From positions 34,373 to 98,372 of the forward strand of contig JAFQHP010000019.1 in the NCBI GenBank assembly GCA_017397895.1: a stretch of 64,000 nucleotides of DNA, given 5' to 3'. Source of the stretch: Clostridia bacterium. GTDB taxonomy: Bacteria > Bacillota > Clostridia > Christensenellales > Aristaeellaceae. Numbering within the stretch: position 1 is the stretch's first letter; every line of letters begins with the position of its first letter. Made by a program: the position numbers and the translations under genes. The notes beneath the pieces are model-generated. The model was not told the DNA's origin, did not search any database, and worked only from the letters and a program-made list of their open reading frames with translations. This document shows positions 53,801 to 61,582 of the stretch, in pieces.

Positions 53801-54394
53801 ATGAAAGTTAATTATCAGCTGGAAATGGAAAAGGTGATGGCACAGCTGGGGGAAGAAAAGCCCACGCTGCTTCTGCACAGCTGCTGCGGCCCCTGCTCTT
53901 CCGCGGTGATTGAGCGGCTGAGTAAGCATTTCCGGGTGACGGTTTTGTACTATAACCCCAATATCGAGCCGGAAGCGGAATACCGGCACCGGCTTTCGGA
54001 GCAGAAGCGGCTGCTTTCCATTTTACACATTCCGCTGATGGACTGCGAATGGGACCACGAAGCCTTTTCCTGCTTTGCAGAGGGGATGAAGGAGGAACCC
54101 GAAGGTGGCGCGCGCTGCACCGCCTGCTTTGCCCTGCGGCTGGATAAAACGGCTCAGCTGGCCAAAGCACACGGCTTTGATTATTTCACTACCACCCTGT
54201 CCGTTTCCCCTCACAAGGACCCTGTGCGGCTCAATGAGATCGGAGAAAAATGCGGGGAAAAGTACGGCGTGCGGCACCTGCCCGCCGATTTCAAGAAAAA
54301 GAACGGCTATCTGCGCTCCCTACAGCTGTCCAAGGAATACGATTTATACCGCCAGGATTACTGCGGCTGCCTTTATTCCAGGGCTGCCAACTGA
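53801..54394 (+). CDS. queH: Epoxyqueuosine reductase QueH
   Basis: The 197-residue protein has the QueH (formerly DUF208) cysteines: LLLHSCCGPCSSAVIE near the N-terminus, the CTACFALRLDKTA pair in the middle and YCGC near the C-terminus, which bind an iron-sulfur cluster and a second metal site. It reduces epoxyqueuosine to queuosine, the last step of the pathway, and replaces QueG in anaerobes. The ATG at 53801 follows GAGGTGGAG. Its 3' end overlaps that of birA by 22 nt in convergent orientation. A TAAAAT with extended -10 at about 53774-53779 may be its promoter. Confidence 0.95.
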   Translation: MKVNYQLEMEKVMAQLGEEKPTLLLHSCCGPCSSAVIERLSKHFRVTVLYYNPNIEPEAEYRHRLSEQKRLLSILHIPLMDCEWDHEAFSCFAEGMKEEPEGGARCTACFALRLDKTAQLAKAHGFDYFTTTLSVSPHKDPVRLNEIGEKCGEKYGVRHLPADFKKKNGYLRSLQLSKEYDLYRQDYCGCLYSRAAN

Positions 54395-55113
54395 TTACTT
54401 CCGATGGATACTTCCCCGGTGCGGAGGATTTCCGTACCGGTTTTTGTTTGCACCATCAGCCCGCCCTGTTCGTCCACGCCCAGCACCCGGGCAGATCTTT
54501 CCTGTCCGGATTGATTGAACGAAATTTCTTTGCCCGTCAGCAGCATCCTTTCCCGGTACAGGGCGAGGATGCTGTCTTTGTTTTCAGCCAGGCTTTCCAG
54601 CACATGAAAGGCAATGCGCCCGATCAGCATTTCCCGTTCACATTCCGCTTCCAGCGCCCCGGCAATGGGCACCTGGGGAAAGCCCTCTTCCGGCATCTTC
54701 ACGTTCAGCCCGATGCCCAGCACCGCCATGTTTTCCACAGCCTCGGCCAGGATGCCGCACACCTTCTTGCCACGGAGGAACAGATCGTTCACCCATTTGA
54801 TGTGTAAGGTTTGCCCGGTCACTTCCTCCACTGCCCGGCACACCGCTGCGGCGGCCCGGATGGTGAGGGGCAAATCGTCCTTGGGCAGGGGCAGAAGCAG
54901 GCTCATGTAAATGCCCGTCCCCTCCGGGGAAAGAAAGCTTCTGCCCAGCCGGCCCCGGCCATTTGTCTGGCTGCCCGCACACAATAGCTGCACGCTGTTA
55001 TCCCCGCTGCGGCACATTTCCTTCAGACGAAGATTGGTGGAATCGCAAACGTCCAGGCAGGTGAGGGGCAGATCGACGCCCAGCGCCCGGCGGATTTTCT
55101 CTTCCTTCAGCAT
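54373..55113 (-). CDS. birA: Biotin-[acetyl-CoA-carboxylase] ligase
   Basis: The 246-residue enzyme activates biotin as biotinyl-AMP (QTNGRGRLGRSFLSPEGTGIY) and transfers it to carrier lysines (KWVNDLFLRGKKVCGIL). It lacks the N-terminal DNA-binding domain of regulatory BirA, so it does not act as a repressor; the C-terminal SH3-like cap is present (ARVLGVDEQGGLMVQT). It starts at ATG 55113, overlapping the stop of the acetyltransferase gene by one base, and ends inside queH on the other strand. Confidence 0.95.
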   Translation of the reverse strand: MLKEEKIRRALGVDLPLTCLDVCDSTNLRLKEMCRSGDNSVQLLCAGSQTNGRGRLGRSFLSPEGTGIYMSLLLPLPKDDLPLTIRAAAAVCRAVEEVTGQTLHIKWVNDLFLRGKKVCGILAEAVENMAVLGIGLNVKMPEEGFPQVPIAGALEAECEREMLIGRIAFHVLESLAENKDSILALYRERMLLTGKEISFNQSGQERSARVLGVDEQGGLMVQTKTGTEILRTGEVSIGSNQLAALE

Positions 55114-56276
55114 CAGAAATCTTCCCGCAGGTAATGGTGGTTCACTGGGAATGCCCGGCTGAGCACGCTTTCATTTGCCGTCACTTCGCAGTCGGTGCGG
55201 TTGAACAGGATTTCTTCCAGGCAGAACGCACCGCAGCAAAGCAGGGAGAAGGCCTGGATGGAGAATACCCCGTCCGGCGTTTCTTCGGTTTTGCAGACGG
55301 TGGTTTTACCATCCTTTCGGCAGACGGAGAAGGTGCCGTTGTTTTCGGCGATCTGCTCGTCCTTCACCTGCACGGTAAAGGAGGTTCCCTCTTCAAAGGG
55401 ATGCAATGCCAGCGCCTTTTCCACATTCACCACCCGGATCATCCCCCGGCTGGTGTGCTCTGCCCGGATGGCATAGGGCTCATTGAACAAAAGGAAGGGG
55501 TTCACGTCCCCGGGCAGCCAGATTTCCGTCTTTTCGCCGCTGGGAGAGAGTACGCCCAGGAAGCCGAACACACCCCGCACTGCCCGGGCAGAAAGGAATG
55601 CCCAGTCCCGCAGTACGAAGTTTTTGCTGTCCGCTTCGTGGATCAGGGTGAAATAGGCTTCCGCCTTGCCGTCATCCGCATACCACAGGTAAGTATACAC
55701 ATGGGTGAGGTAGGGGTCCTTTTTCAGGGCGTTCCATTCCCATTCCCTCCGGCGGCAGGCGAAATTGCGGTTCTGGATGAAGGTGTTGTAGATGTTCTTG
55801 ATCTGGCTGTCGTCTTCCCCGGGCAGAAACTGCCGCACCTGTCCGGTACAGGGGAACTGGCGCAGCTCGTCCGTATCCAGGTGCAGCCGGTTCATGTGCT
55901 GGCCGTTTTCAAAGCCGAACTTGCGGTAGAAGGGATGGGAAAAGGGGTACAAGGATGCCAGTACGTCCCCCCGCTTGTACCCTTCCTGCAACACCGTTGT
56001 CAAGAGACGCCGGATATGCCCGGTGCGCCGGTGCTGGGGCAGGGTAGCTACGCCGCCCACCCCCAGCATGCCCACGTCATGGCCGAAATAAATGCTGGTG
56101 TAGGTATTGGCCACGATGCAGCTGGTCATTTCCTCCTGCTCAAAGGCGCCGTATATATTGTGATGCCGGGTGCCGGAATCATTCTCCGGATACTTGTCCC
56201 AATCAAAGCGGAAAGCAATATTCATGATTTTTTCAGCCTGAACAAATTCTTCGGCACGGATGGGGCGGCAGATCAT
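55113..56276 (-). CDS. Eis-like GNAT acetyltransferase with SCP2-type C-terminal domain
   Basis: The 387-residue protein has two GNAT-type parts and a C-terminal sterol-carrier-like domain, the Eis architecture. The acetyl-CoA site is VGGVATLPQHRRTGHIRRLL, followed by YPFSHPFYRKFGFE. In mycobacterial Eis the C-terminal carboxylate of a final Phe acts as catalytic base; this protein also ends in Phe (REDF). Eis enzymes acetylate several amines of aminoglycosides or of peptides; the substrate here is unknown. The ATG at 56276 follows AAGGAGG. It leads a two-gene operon with birA. Confidence 0.85.
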   Translation of the reverse strand: MICRPIRAEEFVQAEKIMNIAFRFDWDKYPENDSGTRHHNIYGAFEQEEMTSCIVANTYTSIYFGHDVGMLGVGGVATLPQHRRTGHIRRLLTTVLQEGYKRGDVLASLYPFSHPFYRKFGFENGQHMNRLHLDTDELRQFPCTGQVRQFLPGEDDSQIKNIYNTFIQNRNFACRRREWEWNALKKDPYLTHVYTYLWYADDGKAEAYFTLIHEADSKNFVLRDWAFLSARAVRGVFGFLGVLSPSGEKTEIWLPGDVNPFLLFNEPYAIRAEHTSRGMIRVVNVEKALALHPFEEGTSFTVQVKDEQIAENNGTFSVCRKDGKTTVCKTEETPDGVFSIQAFSLLCCGAFCLEEILFNRTDCEVTANESVLSRAFPVNHHYLREDF

Positions 56277-56309
56277 GGCGTCTGTCCTCCTTCGTTTTTC
56301 TCTTTCCTT

Positions 56310-56338
56310 ATTATAGCAGACTCTTTATCCCCGTTCAA
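56310..56338 (-). promoter_or_regulatory. Promoter of the acetyltransferase-birA operon
   Basis: On the minus strand TTGAAC (56333-56338) and TATAAT (56310-56315) are 17 bp apart. Confidence 0.85.
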
Positions 56339-56354
56339 TGGCCCGGAAAAGAAA

Positions 56355-56862
56355 AAGCGGCCTGAACAGAGCAGGCCAGGGATATCATCCCTGAACCCAA
56401 TCCGAGAAGTGGTTGTGCGAATAAACAAGCAATTTCCGCATGAAACTTGAGGAACAAAACGATATGTGCCCACGGGCGCAATGAAAACGATAAAAATAGC
56501 GGATGGGAAAATAAATTTTCCCTCCGCTTATTTTTTCGTTTTCCCGGGATGCCTAGGGCATCCGGCCGGCGGCTTGCAGCCGTCCGGCCCGTGGGGCGGG
56601 TGGCAGTGCCACCTCCAATTTGCAATATTGCAATCGGCTTTTGCAATCAGGTTTTGCGTGTTGCAGGCAATCCCTCCGTCACGGCTTCGCCGTGCCACCT
56701 CCCTTTACACAAGGGAGGCTTTATCTGCCCTCCAAGCCTCAGCGGGAAATTGCCCGTTCTCCAAGCCACCTACTTCCGCAGCTGGGTCAAGGGATGATAT
56801 CCCTTGTGGGGGTTGAGGGGGCAACGCCCCTCAAGGTCTTCCCAAGCCCTGGCGGGGAATTA
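56355..56862 (+). repeat. Large modular inverted repeat, copy R5
   Basis: Unlike R1-R4 this copy lies between two minus-strand genes, after the copA stop and before the acetyltransferase promoter. It has one left terminal unit (hairpin CAGGGATATCATCCCTG, then AACCCAATCCGAGAAGTGG and AAACAAGCAATTTCCGC), the core (56469-56595), a GGCTTCGCC hairpin with the CCTCCCTT/AAGGGAGG segment near 56698-56719, and a right unit with a TCAAGGGATGATATCCCTTG hairpin. The final AGCCCTGGCGGGGAATTA matches the repeated AGCGGGAAATT block, and its TTA is the copA stop codon (56860-56862). The core orientation matches the other copies even though copA is on the minus strand. Confidence 0.85.
56469..56595 (+). repeat. 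Folded core of repeat R5 (inner stem type II)
   Basis: Arms CCCACGGGC (56469-56477) and GCCCGTGGG (56587-56595). The long hairpin has AAAACGA/TCGTTTT and AGCGGA-GGAAAA/TTTTCC-TCCGCT; the second hairpin is GGATGCC/GGCATCC and the third GGCGGCT/AGCCGTC with one G-T pair. Confidence 0.83.
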
Positions 56863-59340
56863 CTCGTCCTTCTCCACAGACAGAACCGGGTATTCTTCCT
56901 TCTCCACGGCGGCGATGAGGGCGGCGTCCGGCACGTCAAAATGCAGTTCGATGAGGGCAGTGCCATTTTCGTGGTTCACAGTGGCCTCCCGCACGCCGGG
57001 CACGCTTTCCAGTGCCTTTTTCACGGTGGCCTCGCAATGGCCGCACATCATGCCCTCCAGGTGCATCACCCTTCTTATGGCAGGGGCGGGATCGGGCATT
57101 TTCTGCTTTTTATCCCGGCTGGTATCATGGATGCGCACCAGGTTCAGCCGCAGGGCGTTGCTGACCACAAAGAAGCTGGACAGGCTCATGGCGGCGGCGC
57201 CGTACATGGGGTTCATTTCCCAGCCAAGCAGGCTGATGAAAGCGCCGGCGGCCAGGGGGATGCCGATCACGTTGTAGAAAAAGGCCCAGAACAGGTTTTG
57301 CTTGATGTTTTTCAGCACCTGGCGGCTGAGCCGGATGGCGGCGGAAACGTCGGTGAGCCGGTTCTTCATCAGCACCACATCGGCGGCGTCCAGCGCCACG
57401 TCGGTGCCGGCGCCGATGGCGATGCCCATATCGGCGGCGGTGAGGGCGGGGGCATCGTTGACGCCGTCGCCCACCATGATCACCTTGCCCTGCCGCTTCA
57501 GCGCCCGGACGGCCTTTTCCTTGCCCTCGGGCAATACGCCGGCAATCACTTCGTCCACACCGGCCTGCCGGCCGACGGCGTTGGCGGTAAGCTCGTTATC
57601 GCCGGTGAGCATCACCACTTTCAGCCCCATGCCCTGCATTTCCCGCACGGCGTCGGCGCTGTCTTCCTTCAGGGTATCCGCCACGGCGATTACCCCAAGG
57701 AGAGCGTTTTCTTTCCCGAAGAACAGGGGCGTTTTCCCCTGCTGGGCCAGCTGATTGGCCTGCTTTTTCACGGCGGGGGATACCTTCACCTGCTGCTCCA
57801 TGAAGGCCATCTTGCCCCCGAAGAGGGTTTCGCCGCCCAGCTCCGCCGTCAGGCCGTTGCCGGGCAGGGCGGTGAAGTTTTCCGTGTCCGGGAAGGCAAT
57901 GCACCGTTTCTCTGCTTCCGCAAGGATGGCCTTGGCCAGGGGATGCTCGCTTTTCTTTTCCAGGGCGGCGGCCAGGGAAAGCAGGCTTTCTTCGCTTTCG
58001 CCGTTCAGGGGCAACATGTCGGTTACCACCGGGGTGCCGGTGGTGAGGGTGCCGGTTTTATCCAGCACCACAATATGGCTCTTGCCCGTTTCCTCCAGGG
58101 AAACGGCGGTTTTAAACAGGATGCAGTTCTTTGCGCCCACGCCGCTGCCCACCATAATGGCAACGGGGGTGGCCAGGCCCAGGGCGCAGGGGCAGCTGAT
58201 GACCAATACAGAAATGCCCCGGGCCAGGGCAAAGCCGATTTCCTTGCCCAAAAGCAGCCATACCGCAATGGTTATCAGCGCAATGCCGATTACCACCGGC
58301 ACAAAAATGCCGCTGACTTTATCCGCAATCTTGGCAATGGGCGCTTTGGTGGCGGCAGCGCCCTCCACCATGCGGATGATGCCGGACAGGGCAGTATCCT
58401 GGCCCACCTTTTCCGCCCGGAAGAGGATATACCCTTCCTGGTTCATGGTGCCGGCGGAAACGGGGCTGCCCGCTTCCTTATCCACCGGGATGGATTCCCC
58501 GGTGAGGGCGGCTTCGTTCACCGCCGTGTGCCCTTCCAGGATCACCCCGTCCACCGGGATCTGCTCCCCGGGGCGCACGGCAATCAGATCCCCGGGGCGC
58601 ACGTTGTCCACAGGCACCGTTTCTTCTTTTCCGTCCACCACCCGGCAGGCCGTCTTGGGGGCCAGGCGCATCAGGCTTTGCAGGGCGGAGGTGGTTTTGC
58701 CCTTGGATCGGGCCTCCAGCATTTTGCCCACGGTGATGAGGGTGAGGATCATGGCGGCGGATTCAAAATACAGGCCGTGGATCAATTCAGGGGCCTTTTC
58801 CGGCTGCAGAAGCATCTGATACAATACGGCGGCGGAATACACAAAGGCGGCGCCGCTGCCCAGGGCCACCAATGTATCCATATTGGGCGCCCGGTTTGCA
58901 ATGCCCTGAAAGCCGCTGATGAAAAACTTCTGGTTGATCACCATCACAATGGCGGCCAGGATCATCTGGCTCAGGGCCAGGGCGGCGGGATACTGATGGA
59001 AAACGTGGGGCAGGGGCAGGCCCAGCATGTGGCCCATGGATAAATACATCAACACCGCCAGGAACCCCACGCTCCACCACAGCCGCTTTTTCATTTTCGG
59101 CGTTTCGGTATCCCGCAGGGCGCTTTCTTCCTGTTTTGCCTGGGCCCCCTTCACATTGGCCGCATACCCCGCCTTTTCCACGGCGGCAATGATGGCCTTT
59201 TCGTCGCCGCCCTCCACGCCCATGGAATTGGTCAGCAGGCTGACGGCGCAGCTTTCCACCCCCGGCACGGCGTTAACCGCCTTTTCCACCCGGGCACTGC
59301 AGGCGGCGCAATGCATGCCCCGCACATCAAATTGCTTCAT
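56860..59340 (-). CDS. copA: Copper-translocating P1B-type ATPase with metal-binding domains at both ends
   Basis: The 826-residue pump has an N-terminal heavy-metal domain with C11-A-A-C14, eight membrane helices, the copper motif CPC in ISCPCALGLATP, the phosphorylation site DKTGTLT, and the HP motif in SEHPLAKAIL. It also has a second heavy-metal domain at the C-terminus (from about residue 761, with CGHC at about 766-769), which resembles a fused CopZ chaperone; most bacterial CopA proteins carry such domains only at the N-terminus. It exports Cu(I). The ATG at 59340 follows GGAGG. The stop codon lies in repeat R5. Confidence 0.95.
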   Translation of the reverse strand: MKQFDVRGMHCAACSARVEKAVNAVPGVESCAVSLLTNSMGVEGGDEKAIIAAVEKAGYAANVKGAQAKQEESALRDTETPKMKKRLWWSVGFLAVLMYLSMGHMLGLPLPHVFHQYPAALALSQMILAAIVMVINQKFFISGFQGIANRAPNMDTLVALGSGAAFVYSAAVLYQMLLQPEKAPELIHGLYFESAAMILTLITVGKMLEARSKGKTTSALQSLMRLAPKTACRVVDGKEETVPVDNVRPGDLIAVRPGEQIPVDGVILEGHTAVNEAALTGESIPVDKEAGSPVSAGTMNQEGYILFRAEKVGQDTALSGIIRMVEGAAATKAPIAKIADKVSGIFVPVVIGIALITIAVWLLLGKEIGFALARGISVLVISCPCALGLATPVAIMVGSGVGAKNCILFKTAVSLEETGKSHIVVLDKTGTLTTGTPVVTDMLPLNGESEESLLSLAAALEKKSEHPLAKAILAEAEKRCIAFPDTENFTALPGNGLTAELGGETLFGGKMAFMEQQVKVSPAVKKQANQLAQQGKTPLFFGKENALLGVIAVADTLKEDSADAVREMQGMGLKVVMLTGDNELTANAVGRQAGVDEVIAGVLPEGKEKAVRALKRQGKVIMVGDGVNDAPALTAADMGIAIGAGTDVALDAADVVLMKNRLTDVSAAIRLSRQVLKNIKQNLFWAFFYNVIGIPLAAGAFISLLGWEMNPMYGAAAMSLSSFFVVSNALRLNLVRIHDTSRDKKQKMPDPAPAIRRVMHLEGMMCGHCEATVKKALESVPGVREATVNHENGTALIELHFDVPDAALIAAVEKEEYPVLSVEKDE

Positions 59341-59377
59341 CTATAGGGACCTCCGGTTATCATTGTTTTCCAGGCTC

Positions 59378-59406
59378 ATCTTATCAGCATCCCCCGGGTG
59401 TGTCAA
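59378..59406 (-). promoter_or_regulatory. Promoter of copA
   Basis: On the minus strand TTGACA (59401-59406) and TAAGAT (59378-59383) are 17 bp apart; a G/C-rich CCCGGGGG lies in the spacer. Confidence 0.8.
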
Positions 59407-59470
59407 GCCGATACGGGGAATAAATTAGTTTTGTTTAACTGTTGGAATTCTCTTCCCTTCCTCTGTCTGG

Positions 59471-59481
59471 TATGCTACAAT
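59471..59481 (+). promoter_or_regulatory. Probable extended -10 of the GH8 operon
   Basis: TATGC-TACAAT (59471-59481) gives a TGC extended -10. The -35 region (TTCCCT, 59453-59458) is weak. Confidence 0.45.
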
Positions 59482-59521
59482 GAAGTCAAATAAATCAACA
59501 GCGAAAGGACGGCGCAGTTTC

Positions 59522-60634
59522 ATGGCTGATTACAAAAATTTGTTTTCCCTCATCGGCAAAAGCGATGAAGAAGTGAAGCAGCGGCTGCAGCAGCTGTTTG
59601 ATACGATCTTTTTTGACGAAGAAGAGCGCTTTTATTTCGATACCCCTTGCGGGAAGATGGGCTATATGCTGGACACCGGCAACATTGACGCCCGCACCGA
59701 GGGCATGAGCTACGGCATGATGATGGCGGTGCAGATGGACCGGCAGGATATTTTTGACAAGCTGTGGCTGTTTTCCGTGGAAAATATGCTGCAGAAAAGC
59801 GGCGTGTATGAGGGGTATTTTGCCTGGAGCGTGAACCGGGACGGCAGCCACCGGGCAGAAGGCCCGGCCCCGGACGGGGAAGAGTATTTCGCCATGGCGC
59901 TGTTTTTTGCCGCTGCCCGCTGGGGGGATGGGGAAGCGCCCTTTGATTACAGCGTGCAGGCAAAGGAAATCCTGCGCCACTGCGTGCACCAGGATGAAAT
60001 TGTAACCGGCGGAAACCCTATGTGGAACAGGGACAACCATTACATCAAGTTCATCCCCGAATCCCCCTATTCCGATCCTTCCTACCACCTGCCCCATTTT
60101 TATCAGCTGTTTTCGGAGCGGGCAAATGAGGAGGACCGGCCCTTCTGGGCAGAGGCAGCCCTGGCCAGCCGGCGCTACATTGCCCTTTCCGCCCACCCCG
60201 TCACCGGCATGAGCCCCGAGTATGCGGAATATGACGGCACGCCCCGGCACATGTTCAAAAAGACTATGGATTACTATTCCGACGCTTATCGGGTGGTGAT
60301 GAACATTGCCCTGGACCATCTGTGGATGGGCGAAACAGAAGAGATGGACAAAATTGCCGAAAACCTGCAGAAATTCTTCTATGAACATACGCAGTTTAGC
60401 GTGTACGGCAGCTACATGCTGGACGGCACGCCCCATCCCGAGCCTGCCATGCACCCCGTGGCCATCACGGCGGTGCTGGGGGCGGCGTCCATTGCCGGTG
60501 ACGGCCCCTACAAAAAGGAATGGCTGCAGCGGCTGTGGGATACGCCCCTTCGCAAGGGCGTGCGCCGGTATTATGACAATTGCCTGTATTTCTTCTCCTT
60601 CCTGATGCTGGCGGGAGAATACAAAATGTATTAG
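59522..60634 (+). CDS. GH8 reducing-end xylose-releasing exo-oligoxylanase (Rex), cytoplasmic
   Basis: The 370-residue protein has the GH8 acid glutamate E60 in DARTEGMSYGMMMA, the PDGEEYFAMAL segment and YYSDAYRVVMNIA, which contains the candidate base of Rex enzymes (EC 3.2.1.156). Rex trims xylose from the reducing end of xylo-oligosaccharides. It has no signal peptide and fits with the cytoplasmic GH10 xylanase at 4.4 kb. The ATG at 59522 follows AAAGGAC. It is the first of three plus-strand genes spaced by about 15 bp. Confidence 0.9.
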   Translation: MADYKNLFSLIGKSDEEVKQRLQQLFDTIFFDEEERFYFDTPCGKMGYMLDTGNIDARTEGMSYGMMMAVQMDRQDIFDKLWLFSVENMLQKSGVYEGYFAWSVNRDGSHRAEGPAPDGEEYFAMALFFAAARWGDGEAPFDYSVQAKEILRHCVHQDEIVTGGNPMWNRDNHYIKFIPESPYSDPSYHLPHFYQLFSERANEEDRPFWAEAALASRRYIALSAHPVTGMSPEYAEYDGTPRHMFKKTMDYYSDAYRVVMNIALDHLWMGETEEMDKIAENLQKFFYEHTQFSVYGSYMLDGTPHPEPAMHPVAITAVLGAASIAGDGPYKKEWLQRLWDTPLRKGVRRYYDNCLYFFSFLMLAGEYKMY

Positions 60635-60648
60635 GGACGCTTGTTTTT

Positions 60649-61566
60649 ATGCAAACTAGTCAGAAGAAAAATGTAGTTTTTGCCACCCTGGCCGCATTGC
60701 TTGGCAACAGCATTTTCGGCTTCAGCTTCATGTTTTCCCGCATGGCCCTGGAAAGCGCCACCCCCTTTGTGATGCTGATGTGGCGGTTTTTATTGGCCTT
60801 TGTGTGCCTGAACGGGGTGGCCCTGTGGGCACGGCTGAAGAAGAAGGAAGGGTGGCTGCGGTTTCAGATTCCCTGGAAAAAATCCGCGCCCCTGTTTTTG
60901 CTGGGGCTGATGCAGCCGGTGTTGTATTTCCTGGGGGAAAGCTATGGCATTCAGCTGACCAACGCCACCGTGTCCGGGGTGATCATTGCCCTCATTCCCA
61001 TTGCCGCGCTGGCAGGGGGCGCCCTGTTTATGAAGGAAAAGCCCTCCCGGATGCAGGTGTTCTTTTCCCTGGTGTGCATCCTGGGCGTGATGGTGATGAC
61101 GCTGCAGCAAAGCGTCTCCGGTGAAGTGCGGCCCCTTGGCATATTGCTGCTTTTGTTTGCGGTGGTGACCGGCGCCGCCTACAACATGATGAGCCGCAGC
61201 ATGAGCCGCTCCTTTTCTGCCCTGGAAAGAACCTATGTGATGATGCTGGTGGGGGCTGTGGTGTTTTCCTGCCTGGCAGGGCTGGAATGCAAAGGGGATG
61301 CAGCCCTGCTGATTGCGCCCCTGCAAAACGGGCGCTTCCTTGTGAGCATGGTGTATTTATCCCTCTTTTCCTCCATCCTGGCGTTCCTTTGCCTGAATTT
61401 CGCCGCCACCATCCTGCCCGTCAGCAAAACCACTGCCTTTTGCAATCTCACCACGGTGCTGTCCGTCTTTGCCGGGGCGGTGTTCCTGGGGGACAGCATC
61501 AATGCCGTGTCCGTTCTGGCGGCGGCGGTGATTATCCTGGGGGTATTTGGCGTACAGAAAACCTGA
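60649..61566 (+). CDS. EamA/DMT family transporter
   Basis: The 305-residue protein has ten predicted membrane helices in two EamA repeats (TLAALLGNSIFGFSFMFSRMAL; the second from about residue 150 with GAAYNMMSRSMSR). Members export or import small metabolites such as amino acids and sugars; the substrate is unknown. The ATG at 60649 follows AGGGAC. It begins 14 bp after the GH8 gene and ends 16 bp before the amidohydrolase gene, so all three are probably one operon. Confidence 0.9.
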   Translation: MQTSQKKNVVFATLAALLGNSIFGFSFMFSRMALESATPFVMLMWRFLLAFVCLNGVALWARLKKKEGWLRFQIPWKKSAPLFLLGLMQPVLYFLGESYGIQLTNATVSGVIIALIPIAALAGGALFMKEKPSRMQVFFSLVCILGVMVMTLQQSVSGEVRPLGILLLLFAVVTGAAYNMMSRSMSRSFSALERTYVMMLVGAVVFSCLAGLECKGDAALLIAPLQNGRFLVSMVYLSLFSSILAFLCLNFAATILPVSKTTAFCNLTTVLSVFAGAVFLGDSINAVSVLAAAVIILGVFGVQKT

Positions 61567-61582
61567 TGTAAGGAAGAAATAT

